Positions 12,115 to 23,865 of a DNA stretch of 64,000 bases are shown here, piece by piece (the first letter of the stretch is position 1; each line of letters starts with the position of its first letter). Under the pieces are notes generated by a model. That model saw nothing but the letters and a program-made list of their open reading frames with translations. It was not told where the DNA came from and searched no databases. Made by a program: the position numbers and the translations under genes. Source of the DNA: Atherix ibis (taxonomy: Eukaryota > Arthropoda > Insecta > Diptera > Athericidae); the NCBI GenBank assembly GCA_958298945.1, contig OY282607.1, positions 81,805,868-81,869,867 of the forward strand, written 5' to 3'.

Positions 12115-12514
12115 AAAAAAAAATTTTTAAAGGCACAAACATTCTTTATACAAATCACACTGCGAAATGTCAAAATTGCATTATGTCTATTGTCGAACAC
12201 AGCTCGAGTGAACCGTTTCATTCCAGTTGTACACGTATGTGCGAGCTGATCGCCTATAATGATCGAGCATCTCGAGCATGCTCGATCGAGGAGACAATGT
12301 TCGTCCTATGTGTTCGAGCATTCATTACTCTGCTTGAACCAAAAATATGGACGTTTTTTTCTAAAATTCGAGCATGTCTTGACTTCATATTTTATTTCCA
12401 ACAATATTTCGGTTTCCACTACCTAGCAGTGTAATTGAGTTATCGATTTCATTCCATCCTCCTAAGAAAGTAGCGAGTATTCTTTCGGTAAGTATAGTAT
12501 CAGTACTTACTGTT

Positions 12515-13085
12515 GAAATTCAAGAAGATCCTTTCTTCCACATGTCACTTAATACTTATATCCTTTCTTATAAACCGATATTTCCAAAGAAATCAATCTA
12601 AGGAACTCTTAAATATATCTTCAATATTTGTTGGTGTTGCACAGGGAAGTTAACTAGGTCCCATTCTCTACAACATTTATACATCCGATATTCCAATCTA
12701 TCCTAAATTAAAACCCTCCAGAACATTTTTATCATGTGGGAAATAAAAGTTGACGAACGCAAAATACAGTAGGTCTTGCCATATACCGAGTACTTAATTT
12801 GGAATCCACACAGAAGCCTAACAAAGCTGGAACTAAACAGACTACTTCGTATTCTAGGAAAACGTAATGAACTCACAATAGACGACAAAGCATTTTTATA
12901 AAATTCCCTACTGAAACCAATTTGGACTTACAGATTAAAACTCTGAGACTTAACTAAGTCAATATCTGTCGAATCGAAATCCTACATTCAACAATCATTC
13001 GTAAAATTATTTATGCGCCATTTTGTGTACGCAATGTTCATGATGTGACTATGTCACGTTCTAAAAATATTTCTTTTCCCTATAA
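12515..13085 (+). mobile_element. Jockey-like LINE fragment J6
   Basis: The reading LLKFKKILSSTCHLIL followed by GVAQGS matches the region around the GVPQGSILGP box of copy J3, where the corresponding reading is LLWKLKKFLPSTYFLII. It continues with LGPILYNIYTSDIPI and a decayed thumb region that includes a PIWTY-like segment. Frameshifts and stops are common. The element is truncated at both ends. Confidence 0.75.
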
Positions 13086-13216
13086 ATATCTATCGACAAT
13101 TTAAATTTTAAGTCATAAAGTATTTTTGAGTAGCCGAGAAGCAGTGAAAGACGTACCGCGCTACGGAGGACTTCTATATCGAAAACTGATTAAAATGTTG
13201 AAGGGCTTTTAATATA

Positions 13217-14539
13217 CGAGGTCCGTTCAAAAAGTATCGCAAATTTTGTGTTTTTTAAAAAAAACATTTTTTTTTTTTCAAAAATTATCGTATTCATGAA
13301 TATCTATTTTGTCCTCTTCAAAGTAATCCCCACCAGATATTATACACTTGTGCCAACGTTTTTCCCAATCCTCGAAGCACTTCAAAAAATCATTTTTTGT
13401 GATCTTGTTCAGCTCCTCCTTCGATGCCGTCTTTATCTCCTCAATCGTAGCATTGCGTCGTCCTTCCATGGGGCTTTTCAGTTTCGGGAACAAGAAAAAG
13501 TCACAGGGGCTAGATCTGGGGAATACGATGGCTGCGGCATTATTACTGTGTTGTTTTTGGCCAAAAATTCGCACACAAGCAACGATGCGAGAGCAGGGGC
13601 GTTATCATGGTGCAGAAGCCAATTTTTGTTCTTACCACAAATCCGGGCGTTTCTGGCGAATTGCTTCACGCAACTTGCGCATAACTTACAGATAATATTC
13701 CTTATTGACAGTTCTACCCTGTGGCAAGAACTCATTATGCACCACGCTCCTGAAATCGAAGAAAACTGTAAGCAAAACCTTCACATTCGACCGAACTTGG
13801 CGCGCTTTTTTCGGTCTTGGCTCGTGCGGCAGTTTCCATTGGGATGATTGAGCTTTGGTTTCCACATCATAATTATAAACCCATGATTTGTCACCAGTTA
13901 TGACCTTTTAGAGAAAATTTGGGTCGTCGCGGACAGAGTCCAACAACTCCTTAGCAATGTTAATGCGATGCTGTTTTTGGTCGAAATTGAGCAATTTGGG
14001 TACAAATATCGCGGCGACCCGTCTCACGACCAAATCATTGGTAAAAATCGAATGGCACAAGCCAATCGATATGTTTAAGGCCTCAGTAACTTCTCTAACG
14101 ATCATTCGACGATTGGCCAATATTATTTTCTTCACTTCATCAATGTTTTCGTCTGTTGTTGACGTGCTCGGGCGTCCAGCACGCTTTTCGCCGTTCACAT
14201 CTTTTCGGCCCTCTGAGAACATTTTGTACCACCGATAAACGCTGCTCCGGTGCAAGGTAGCTTCACCATATGCCATAGTCAACATTCGGAATGCGTCAGC
14301 GCAGTAAATTTTGTTTTTCACACAAAATTTGATACAGATTCTTTGATCCATTTTTTGGAATGGGCAAAAATCGAAGACGAGCCAAAACACGTGCAAGCAA
14401 AGCAAAAACTAACCGATCATTCAAAACGGCCGAACTTGTCGGCATAAGTAAGAAACATGAGTACCAACATAACACCGAAAATCGAATATACGTAACCCGC
14501 GTAAATTCAAAATTCGCGATACTTTTAGAACAGACCTCA
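13217..14539 (-). mobile_element. Mariner family B copy 1, near full length
   Basis: Both ends are present: ACGAGGTCCGTTCAAAAAG at the left, and the inverted right end TTTTAGAACAGACCTCAT. TA lies on each side (13215-13216 and 14540-14541). At 1323 bases this is the longest B copy here and serves as reference for the others. It sits inside a family C relic. Confidence 0.93.
13278..14352 (-). pseudogene. Family B mariner transposase, frameshifted
   Basis: Reading from about 14352 downward: a start region with CIKFCVK, the helix-turn-helix part with YRWYKMFSEGRKDV, the linker GRPSTSTTDENID, and RRVAAIFVPKLLNFDQKQ. The first aspartate block is ITGDKSWVYNY with an altered glutamate (usual form GDESW). 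After a stop near 13908 the frame resumes with QGRTVNKEYYLQVMRKLREA. The second aspartate block is decayed (NAPALA). SYSPDLAP is followed by a one-base shift just before the third aspartate (CDFFLF in family terms). The tail CFEDWEKRWHKCIISGGDYF is intact in a third frame. Catalytic spacing by family logic is DD34D. It is inactive. Confidence 0.9.
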
Positions 14540-14900
14540 TAGAAGTATTTCTTACATCGGATTAACAATTGCAAATGCTCGGATGCTCCACCAGGACAAT
14601 GCTCGCTGTTACACGGCCATTTCTACCAACGAGTTTTTGTCAGAAAAAATTTTTCCTAACATTCCACTGATCATCTATTCACCTGATTAAATATCATGCC
14701 ATTTTGTTTGCTTCCCAAGATCAAAAAAGCACTAGAAAGGACATTATCTTGATACTGACTATTACATTTAAAGAAGTGTAACCAAGGAGCTGAAAACTAT
14801 TTCCGATGTATAGCTTCGCAAAGGAACTATTTTTAAAGGGGTTACATTGATAAAAAGAGGAAACACCGATGGATATTTACTTCCCATAATACTTTATGTT

Positions 14901-16524
14901 AATTACTACTGTTATATTAACCTTGTTTGTTATTAATCCATTATTGCAGATGCTTGAAAAAAAAAGAACCTAAAAAAAAAAGATTTTAAATTAAAAAAAA
15001 ACTTCAGGGTTTTAATAATTCTTTTGTAATTTTAAAGAAGTTGTAATTTTCTTTCTTAGAAAAATGTTAACTATCCAAACAAATATTGCAAAGTCTCTCC
15101 ACTTTAAAAATATCTTTTGTTAAAATATAAAACAAAAACTCCAGTTTTTAGAGTTTTAAAGTGTTCTTACTAAATTGAGTGACATTTAGAGACTCCTCAA
15201 TATTTTTGTTTTCTCAAAAACAAATAATTTAAATTGTTTTCAAAAACTACTACTTAAAGGAAAATACTTTCTTATCAGCAATATAACTTATTTATTTCTA
15301 GTAAACGCATACTCCTTTTTATTCGATATCCTTCCTTCTAGGCATTTTTTGCCTTCACTTCTATAATAATTCCATTCATTAATTATTACTTTATGTATTA
15401 AATCCATCATGCTTTGTCAATATTTATAGAAAATGCAATTTCATTTGGTGCAACACTGATAATACAATATCAACATAAAAATTATAAGGCACTGTTGGAT
15501 ATAAAAAACGATAGAAAATCGAACGGGTTCTTTTTTCAAAATCTATTTTATGTTTTGATATTTTTCTTGATTTGCTTCTATTCTTATCAGTTGTTTGCAC
15601 AAATAGGAAACGGGGAAACAAATTAAACGAGGGTGAAGTGAAAAAATTTCCAAAGGATATTCAATCAATTCTATTGTGTATTCTAGAATTTCCGTTTTGT
15701 GGTATCGTTTCCTTTTTCTTCAACTCTTCTTAATATAAGCACTTTGAAAATATCTTAGCATCTTATACTGCATAAGAAAGTTGATTTGTTTTTAGCTGAT
15801 GGATTTCAGATTCTATTCATTCAATATTTAAGGTAAAGAATTTATTTTCTTACAGTTTTCATTATTAAATATTTTCAATTTAATATTAAATTTTCTTTTT
15901 TAAAATAATTTTTTTTTATTATGCTAAAAATATCTATTTAATTATAATGATACCTTAATAGAGTTTTTTTTTATAATTCTCATTATTTTGTTTAATATTC
16001 CATTTAAATATAGCAGAAATTTGTACTATATAAATATTCATTCTAAAATATCAAAAAGAAGTTTTAATATATTTTAAATAAATTTTGCAAAAAATATAAA
16101 TCTAAAATTTTTTGTTGAATTTCTACTGATTAAAAGCTAGACTATATTAAGCTTATCTTCTGAATATGACTGCAAAGTATTTTGTATAACAATAAATATA
16201 ATAAATAAATACTAATGAAAATTTGGAAATATTTAAAAAGGAAACGCAATCACCTTAAAATTGTAAGGGTTTTATTTACCATATTTTTCATTAGAGTGGA
16301 TGCAAAAAGTCATAAGCACGCACAACTAGACAAGATCTGAACCCAAAATAAGTCATGCGCTGAACCAATTATAGGGCTTGGCGTCTTTTGAAAAATTGTC
16401 TTTAGTGATGCTATTTGAACGCTCTAAATTGCACATTCATAAATAATGTTTTCGAAACAAAAACCAGTTAGTAAGATATAAATTTGATTGAACTACGCAT
16501 TGTAAGCACCAGAGGCGTGGCAGC
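14901..16524. other. AT-rich stretch, nothing recognised
   Basis: Sequence rich in A and T runs with no protein block, RNA gene or terminal repeat that I recognise. Two overlapping short frames near 15414-15626 (plus and minus) appear random. Confidence 0.6.
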
Positions 16525-16537
16525 AGTGTTGTCAATA
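16525..16537. repeat. Target-site duplication of the RTE-like LINE, left copy
   Basis: The 13 bases AGTGTTGTCAATA here are repeated exactly at 18265-18277, on the other side of the LINE. Such a direct repeat is the mark of target-primed reverse transcription. Confidence 0.93.
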
Positions 16538-18264
16538 ATAATAATAATAATAGCCTTTATTTAACAATCTTAGAAAAAAGTTACTATCACTTATGTTAAT
16601 TGACACCGGTTTTGAGATTGTCTTGCGTTTCCGCAAAGGCCTCCCCTAGAGCTTGCCACAATTTCCGGTCATGAGTCGTCCTCTTCCAAGTAGCACCGGC
16701 TATTTTCCGAATATCGTCCTCCCATCTCAGAAGCTGCCTCCCTTTCTTTCTTTTATTTTGTCTTGGACACCATTCGGTTGCATCCTTAGCCCATTTTTCT
16801 TGTTTACTCCTCATCATATGACCTGCCCAACTCCATTTTAGTTTTCTTATGCAGTATGTTACATCGTTAATTTTAGTTTGGTTACGTAATGTTCGTAGTT
16901 TTACTTTGTCTCTTAACTTGACTTTGAGCATACTGCGCTCCATGCTGTGTTGACAGGTTTCTAGTTTGTGTAAGTTTTGTTTCGTTAGACTCCAAGTTTG
17001 ACATCCGTATGTCATGATAGGTAAAATACAGGAATCAAATATTTTTTTCTTAGCTTTAAGTGGTACCTGCGGGTTTTTGACAATTTATTTAAGAGACCAG
17101 TATCTTTTCCATGCTAATTGTACTCTGTTGTTTATTTCTTTGGTTGTAAGGTCTTTTGGTGATATTATCTGTCCTAGGTATGTATATTCATCGACGTACT
17201 CTATTTTGTTGCCGTTGACTGTAATGGTGATTTTGTCGGAATTAGTCATTACTTTGGTTTTTGTATTATTCATGGAGAGTCCGACTTTATCGCTTTCGTA
17301 CACCAACTGTTCAAGCATTGCTTGCAGGCTTCTCGGGTCTTCAGAGATTAGAATTAGATCGTCTGCAAATCTTAAATGGTTTAGTTGCATTTCGTTAATG
17401 TTTAGTCCATATTGACTCCATTCGAGACGTCTAAATATATATTCAAGCACCGCCGAGAAAAGTTTGGGTAATAGTGGGTCTCCCTGTCGGACTCCTCTTT
17501 TTATAGGGAAGTATACACCTACTCTTTCTGTTATTATTTTCGCTTTCATGTTCTTGTATATATTTTTAACAATTTGTATGTACTTGTTTTCAACCCCTTG
17601 TGTTGTAAGCGCTTCCCATATTTTTGTATGTTTTAATGAGTCGAAAGCTTTATTATAGTCTACAAACGCCAAATAGTAATTGATACCATATTCTGTACAT
17701 TTCTGGATAACTTGTTTTATGGTGTGTATATGGTCGATTGTTGAAAAGTCCTTGCGAAAGCCTGCTTGTTCTCTGGGTTGGTTTTCATCCAAAGTCTTTC
17801 TTAAACGATTCAACAGTATTTTGGAAAAGATTTTATATACGTTCGACATCAGGCTGATGGGTCTGTAGTTAGTTATGTTGTCTTTATTTCCCTTTTTATG
17901 TAGTAGTATTATAGTTGACGTGGTCCACTGGTGAGGTATACATTCTGTCTCAAAAATTTGGTTATATAAATCTGTAATAGTGTCTACTATAATATCAGAT
18001 GTTCCTATCATAATTTCGTTAGATATGCCATCTTCTCCTGGTGCTTTGCCTCTTTTTTGAGATTTAATAGCTTTTTCTACTTCTTCTTTCAGTATACTTG
18101 GAATTTCTTCGTTATTATTTGTATCGTTTTCAGTTAGTTGGTGTATTTCGTCTGGTGTTTTGTCGTTGTCGTATAGCTCATGGTAGTAATCCGTGGCTAT
18201 GTCTAATATTTCGATTCTATCGGTCTTCTTTCTCTTATCTTTCTTATGACACACCAGAAATATA
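16538..18264 (-). mobile_element. RTE-like LINE, 5' truncated, young-looking
   Basis: The element is bounded by a perfect 13-base direct repeat. Its 3' end, at the left, is an ATT/AAT microsatellite tail (about 16537-16554), as is usual for RTE elements, which lack a long poly(A). Only the reverse transcriptase and the region downstream of it are present; the apurinic endonuclease is missing, so the copy is 5' truncated. It was inserted at the edge of a decayed Jockey copy (18278-19375). Confidence 0.92.
16596..18264 (-). pseudogene. RTE-like reverse transcriptase ORF2, one in-frame stop
   Basis: The reverse transcriptase would copy LINE RNA at a nicked chromosomal target. Visible blocks in order: GKAPGEDGISNE, NYRPISLMSNVYKIFSKIL, EQAGFRKDFSTIDHI, VDYNKAFDSL (motif A aspartate), GVRQGDPLLPKLFS, LRFADDLILIS (the catalytic FADD box) and YLGQIIS. 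A single TAA at 17085-17087 interrupts the frame. Beyond it, reading continues in the same frame with ILPIMTYGCQTWSLT and RRKLKWSWAGHMMR-like sequence to a stop at 16596. Loss of only one codon in over 550 points to recent insertion. The 5' part of the protein is missing. Confidence 0.9.
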
Positions 18265-18277
18265 AGTGTTGTCAATA
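18265..18277. repeat. Target-site duplication of the RTE-like LINE, right copy
   Basis: AGTGTTGTCAATA, identical to bases 16525-16537. Confidence 0.93.
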
Positions 18278-19375
18278 GTAATTAATTAATAATCGATATT
18301 TCTCCAACTGACAAGAGTTAGATGACTTTATGAAATCTCGAGGATATTATCTCTTTAATCACTGATGCGAGTTTCCCGAAAGGGTGATAGAGGGAAGATC
18401 TTTAACGAGTGTATTATGATGATAGGATAAACGAGAGCAAAAATTTTGGGCTGGAAATGCACAGGTCCTGGATATACATTAATGATGTATTATATTAATA
18501 TGAATGTAAAAAGTAGCATCAACAATTAAACGGAGCATGTTGGATTGTAAGACCTGGATGCGACAGGAATTGGAACGTTTCAGAAGTTTCGAACGTGAAA
18601 TGTTTGGCCAATAACATAGTCTTAGAAGTTGTAGGATGGAATCATTTGCCATTAGGGTAGAAAAGGGAATGTTGTCCTTGGCAAAGAGTGAAACTAATGC
18701 GAATACTTTTCTGTTAATTGTGGATATGGATTATGTCAGTATTAATATAGCCGTATCATCTGCAAAGTGGCAATGACCGTATTAAAATCAGGTGGAATTT
18801 TATGGGTATAAATATTGTATAAAATAGGACCAAAGATATTGCCTTGTGAGACTCCAACTAGAAAAGGATATATTTCTGAGGATTCTGTTTTGAGTTAACT
18901 GCTAGTTAAAAATAAACTTGGGAGAGATATGAACTTAAAACCGAATAGTACAATATATAAATGGAAGGAGGCTATTAAATTCTCAGAGAACCCATATTAT
19001 GTTTGGCGCATATATGGTATAAAAATGCTCCTGGCCAATATTCTTTGTTTCGAAACAAAAAATGATGTAAAAACGGGATGGCATTACTGAACTGTTGAAG
19101 GTTCAGATGGGAAATCTGAAAGGTGATTAGAAATAATTCTTTTATTATATAGTAGTGGATAGAATCATTTTAATAGGAGCTTTTTCAAAAACCTTTTCAA
19201 GGATTGGTAGGAGGCTGATAGGTCTGTAGGAAAAAGTGGAATGCACGGGTTGATTTAACTTAAAATTTTAATGATTAGAAATCATTTTAATGACAGAAAA
19301 ATTCCCAAGTAAGGGAATATAGGTGGTGCGCAGGATAGCATTGAAGCTACGAGTATATATCATTAGAACGGAAAT
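18278..19375 (-). mobile_element. Jockey-like LINE copy J4, decayed
   Basis: On the minus strand a decayed GVPQGSILGPILYNIYTH block is readable at about 18790-18860, and a RPISLLPI/KVFEK block at about 19170-19235. The left end, near 18290-18330, matches the 3' part of copy J1 (CTAACTTCTGTTAGTTGGA-like). Many stops and indels; this is one of the older Jockey copies. It ends where the RTE insertion lies. Confidence 0.7.
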
Positions 19376-20530
19376 TCAACAACAAAATTAAACTAATAAA
19401 TAAATCTTTTCACTTTTTTTATATTTTTTATACTCTTTGAAAACATATTGTAATAATTTCATATGAAATGCAAAAATTAACCTTAAGCATATCATTTATC
19501 ATTTATATTTGAATGGATTTAAGTGGTTTTCAAATAAAATCCAATATTTTGCCAATTATTCGAAAATTATATGAACAACCATTCAAACTATTTAAACCGT
19601 TTATTGCTTATTCATATATAAAAACCAAATAAAAATTATCACTTATCATCGTGACTATTCCATAATCTACATTAAATATTCTACAAATCATTTCGAGTAT
19701 TATTAAAGAGTATTTTCTTAACTTTTGATACATTTATTTGGTAATATTTATTAATTTTATCAATTTTCTTCTATTGAAAGTCGGGTGTGTGTAAATAATG
19801 CTTTCACATTTTGCGTGACTACGTCCCCGCAACTTTAGATTATGGAAATGTATTATACTCACACTTATGTGTATATTAGTATTGTATTTATTTATATGAA
19901 TAAGTACTTGAATATATGTGAAAATGAATATTTTTTTTTATTCAAATATTTTTTCTATTCATATCATACATTGTATATAATATAAATTTATATAAAGGAT
20001 ATTTCACTTCCATTTGCATGTGGAAAAGATATTTTGCTATTGTAGTTGTTACTAGACAATATAAAACAAGAAAACTCTCCGACATGCATTTAGCGTAATT
20101 GGTTTCATTTCCTTGATAGCCGAAAGATTCTTTTCATATTTTAGCAAAAATTCCACTTGTAATTCTATCATTTTCTAGTCTGCTGGAAAATTGTCTGAAA
20201 TGATTGATGAAACTGGGTATGCCTTGAAATAATGTTATATAAGATTTTTTATATAATAAATACAGCCATACACATACATATTAGTTTATTATCATTCATG
20301 AAATATTATACAATCAAAAGAAAAATTTGAATAATTACCATGATTAGTTATAGAAAAAATTATTAAACTTTTATATTTTATAATATAGCTAATGTAGGAG
20401 TAAAGTTGTGAGAATTTTCGCCTTCATAAGCTGTTCTTATAACTCAAAAAGCTTTTATTGGTTTGAATTTTATTAAAAATAATATATATCTATTAATAAA
20501 CATAGCTTAAATATTTGCTATACCCAATAT
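19376..20530. other. AT-rich stretch, nothing recognised
   Basis: No protein block, RNA gene or paired repeat recognised. Confidence 0.6.
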
Positions 20531-20532
20531 TA

Positions 20533-21119
20533 TGAGGGTTGTATAATTAATACCTGGCCTTGACAATAAAAAAACCGTTTTATGCATTAAGTTTATTTTA
20601 TTTTCCAAAACAGATCCTTTTTAGCTCGATATACTTAGTCCAATATTTGTCTATCTTTTATATGCTATCTCTAAAATACGATCTCTTCACCCCTTTCAAA
20701 ATAGGTATTTATTGTTGCAGGAGCTAGCTCATCATTTGAGCTAAATCTTTCTCTGCTAAGCCATTTTTCTATATAGGGAAATAGTAAATAATTGTTGCTT
20801 TTTCAAGATAGTTAATGAAGATCACATCATGTGCATCCCAGAAAACAATTCTTGTGTATGGAACCATTTCTTGTCTATGGACGCCTTCTTTTGTGCATGT
20901 CTGGTGGTGTAAGTCCATTTTTTGGCTGAACGTTGGTTTCTAGTGTGTATTCCTTAAAAAAGTCCAAATTCTCCACTGTCACCGTTACACGAATACGTCG
21001 ATAGCTTTAGCATACCCAAAATTCCATGTACAATTTTTCCTACATGTTCTTTTGAGATGCTTACCATATCAACTATTTCACACACTTTTACTCGACTGCT
21101 TTTCAATAATAATAGTATA
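20533..21119 (-). mobile_element. Mariner family F copy 1, decayed, hosts the fold-back element
   Basis: The left end TGAGGGTTGTATAATTAATA follows a TA. The minus-strand reading gives a C-terminal EKWLSRERFSSNDEL block and a decayed block with TLETNVQPK near the first catalytic site (usual form YTPETNVQSK). The relation is to irritans mariners. The second and third catalytic sites are deleted. The 5' side of the transposase is cut by the element at 21120-21708 and is not recovered beyond it. Confidence 0.65.
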
Positions 21120-21708
21120 CGAGGTCTGTTCAAAAAGTATCGCGAATTTTGAATTTTCGCGGGTTACGTATATGCGGTTTTCGATTTTTTTCGGCGTTAT
21201 GTTGGTACTCATATCTCTCACTTATGCCGACAAGTTCGGCCATTTTGAATGTTCAGTTAATTTTTGACAGCTGCTTTGCTTGCACGTGTTTTGGCTCATT
21301 TTCGATTTTTGCCAATTTTCGGCAAAAAACAGCATCGCATTAACATTGCTAAGGAGCTGTTGGAGTCTGTCCGCGACAACCCAAATTTGCTCCAGAGGGT
21401 CATAGCTGGTGACGAATCATGGGTTTATAGTTATTACGTTGAAACCAAAGCTGAATCATCCCAATGAAAGCTGCCGCACGAGCCAAGACCGAAAAAACGC
21501 GCGCCGAAAATTGGCAAAAATCGAAAACGAGCCAAAACACGTGCAAGCACAGCAGCTGTCAAAAATTAACTGAATATTCAAAATAGCCGAACTTGTCGGC
21601 ATAAGTGAGAGACATGGGTACCAACATAACGGCACAAAAAAAATCAAAAATCGAATATACGTAACCCGCGGAAATTCAAAATTCACGATACTTTTTGAAC
21701 AGACCTCG
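21120..21708. mobile_element. Fold-back derivative of mariner B (B2), two inverted 5' ends
   Basis: Both outer ends carry the family B terminus, with TA on each side (21118-21119, 21709-21710). Unlike a normal mariner, whose inverted ends are about 30 bases, the inverted arms here extend for about 203 bases: 21120-21322 and 21504-21708. Both arms correspond to the 5' untranslated end of family B, as seen at the right side of copy B1 (14350-14539). Between them lie about 180 bases of transposase in plus orientation, from DQKQHRINIAKELL-type sequence through the first aspartate block AGDESWVY to HEPRPKK. It codes for no complete protein and is a non-autonomous element. Confidence 0.9.
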
Positions 21709-21710
21709 TA

Positions 21711-22100
21711 TTAAGAGACAGTGCCCAGTGAGTAGGCATGTAAGTAGCCGTAGGTCTTGCTCGTGATACCTTCTCTAGCACAAAGTTCTATGGTATGTAA
21801 TTCTGCCTGAAAAATGGATGGGGATTTACGAAGAACCTTAGTAAATCCACCCTAATACCCTTATTCGTTTTAGATCAGGCTATGTAAAAGATAAGGGCCC
21901 CTTCCTCGAGTGATAACTCTCCCTCCTTCCAAGTTAAACGATCCGTAAGAACCACTTTGAACGACTGATATAACGTAGCTGGCTTTTTAGATTCCTTTTA
22001 GGTTCAATACGACCTTAAGATCTTCAACCAGTTCGCCTGGTTTAAAGGTTTTGGAATCTCCTACCCTAAAAGCCACTTTAGCCGTTTCTTTTTTAATATG
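21711..22100 (-). mobile_element. LINE RNase H fragment
   Basis: The minus strand reads GGFTKVLRKSPSIFQAELHT and continues IELCARE, which is the second core block of the RNase H domain of I/R1-group LINEs (usual form PSIFQAELHAIELC). Upstream, another open minus stretch reads GDSKTFKPGELVEDLKVVLN, then a stop and QSGSYGSFNLEGG; I do not assign that part. The fragment lies immediately beside the fold-back element. It is less AT-rich than its surroundings. Confidence 0.6.
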
Positions 22101-22161
22101 TAAATAAAAATTTGCATTTGTCTATTAAAAAAGAAGTGTCTAAAGTGGATCTTAGGATAGG
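22060..22161. repeat. Imperfect inverted repeat, about 38-base arms, 22-base loop
   Basis: Bases 22060-22098 (starting CCTACCCTAAAAGCC) pair with 22121-22161 (ending TTAGGATAGG) with about five mismatches. The left arm belongs to the adjacent LINE fragment; the right arm looks like an inverted partial copy of it. The size and shape resemble a small-RNA precursor, but no function can be claimed from sequence. Confidence 0.7.
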
Positions 22162-22164
22162 TAC

Positions 22165-23865
22165 TAACTATTGCCACATATAACCACTGCATCATTTTTG
22201 CTTGAAGACCCCAGGTTTTACCGAAAAGTCTAATATTTTATAATCAATAATAAAGATACAAAGTCCCCATAAGCTTTTCTGAGTTTCGCTTTTATCGCAT
22301 ATTCATTTTCTATTTCAAAAATAAATATTTTATCACTTTTTAATATTTGATTTTTTTTCATTATTGTGATATCACGCAAGTTATTCATTTTCAATGGCTA
22401 TCACTCAAAAAGTAATTATGGCAGCTGCTTGAAAAATTAACAGAATCTTTTTGAATGGTTATATTTACGAAAAATAAGATAGTTTTAATAGTAAAAACTC
22501 CATATTTACCAAGGATTAGGTATTAATCATACAACGCTCGTAATATAAAGTTTTATAAGTTAGATCCTTGCTATCCAAACCAACCAATTGATTGGGTGAC
22601 TGTATCTTTGTGAAAGAATTTAATCATCATACTTACAAGTAGATAGATTTAATAATAAAAAAAATGCTTATACTTAAGTATTATTTGCATTTAAACTATT
22701 TATCGATAAAAATCAAAAAATAAACATAGCCTAGTCTTAAGACTACACAAAATTCAATATTTGCTTAAAAAAATAAAAGAAAATTACTTATTTTTGACTA
22801 CGTGTATTTTCCATTTTAAAATCAATTTACCAATTGTTAGTAATTTGAACTTAAATCTGTTTACACGAATATAAACCGAAGATTGTTAACCAAAAATAAT
22901 TTGGATAAATTTACTACTTATCAGTAAGGCTTATCGTTAATTTTTTTTTATATTTTGTATTGTATAAATTGTAAATAGAGCAATTAAGTTTTAGTATTTT
23001 CGGTATAATGCTAATAGAAACATTTTCGATAGGAAAATTTTAAAGAACATAGTAATAAGAAATTAATTAAATGAAGTACCTTCAATAAACTGATAACAAC
23101 ACATTCTGAGGATATTGATTAGATAACGAATAGCTAAACGATTAACGAAAATTAATTTTAGAAGCATATGTGTATCCGGATCCTTAATATGTTAATCTCC
23201 GGCATCTCATCAAGAACTCAATTTTCTATCATCGCATTTCAGAGAATTCAATTTGACTCAGATGTTAAGGAATTGATTTTTTTTTTTTAAATAATCAGAA
23301 TATACTGAAGGATATTAGTTTAGAATAAATTAAATTGTATTAATCTTTTCTTTAAATATATAGAAAATTTAAAGCAAAATAAATATAAAAAAATGGTTAT
23401 AAAATAATTATTAGAAAATTTAGTACTCGAACGTCGATGCTTACGAGTATACAATTAAAATATGACATTATATATTATATAATAATATATAAATACATAT
23501 AATAATACTACAAATTTTTAATTTTTATTTAATTTTTAATATTTTTTTAATCAAAAAGTTTCAAGTCTCATCACTTTTCAGTCACACCTCGTAAACAGTT
23601 TAATAAAATTACTTAGATTTTCTACTATCAAGTTTATATAATAAAAAATAATTAAAAATTTTTTGTTTATTTAAAATATTTGATTTTGGATTTATAATTT
23701 TACAAATCATTCATAAAGGAATATTTGAGGAAATCAATTCTATAAAAAATCATATTTAAAATCGAAGGTAAAAAATTAAATTTGTTCATAAATGAAATTA
23801 GTCAACGCCATGAAATTGGTTTGCGCCATCGCTACTTGTGCATGTAAACTATTATATTGTCCATT
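22165..23865. other. AT-rich stretch, nothing recognised
   Basis: Long AT-rich DNA with T and A runs and no recognisable gene or transposon protein. Confidence 0.6.

Larger units (their letters stand above)
13100..14900 (+). mobile_element. Mariner family C copy 2, interrupted by mariner B1
   Basis: Before 13217 the plus strand carries a decayed EAVKDV...linker block of the helix-turn-helix region. After 14540 it carries LHQDNARCYTAIS, the second catalytic aspartate block, then YSPD and a decayed tail with LKGHY. The two halves flank the family B element at 13217-14539. The segment between linker and second aspartate, including the first aspartate, is not seen, so an internal deletion preceded or accompanied decay. 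Confidence 0.6.

Noticed and set aside
13248..13847. 199-codon plus-strand open frame
   Set aside because: Antisense to the family B transposase of B1; the minus strand carries the recognisable mariner blocks.
17014..17868. Several plus-strand frames of 60 to 133 codons
   Set aside because: Antisense to the RTE-like reverse transcriptase, whose minus frame holds the catalytic blocks.
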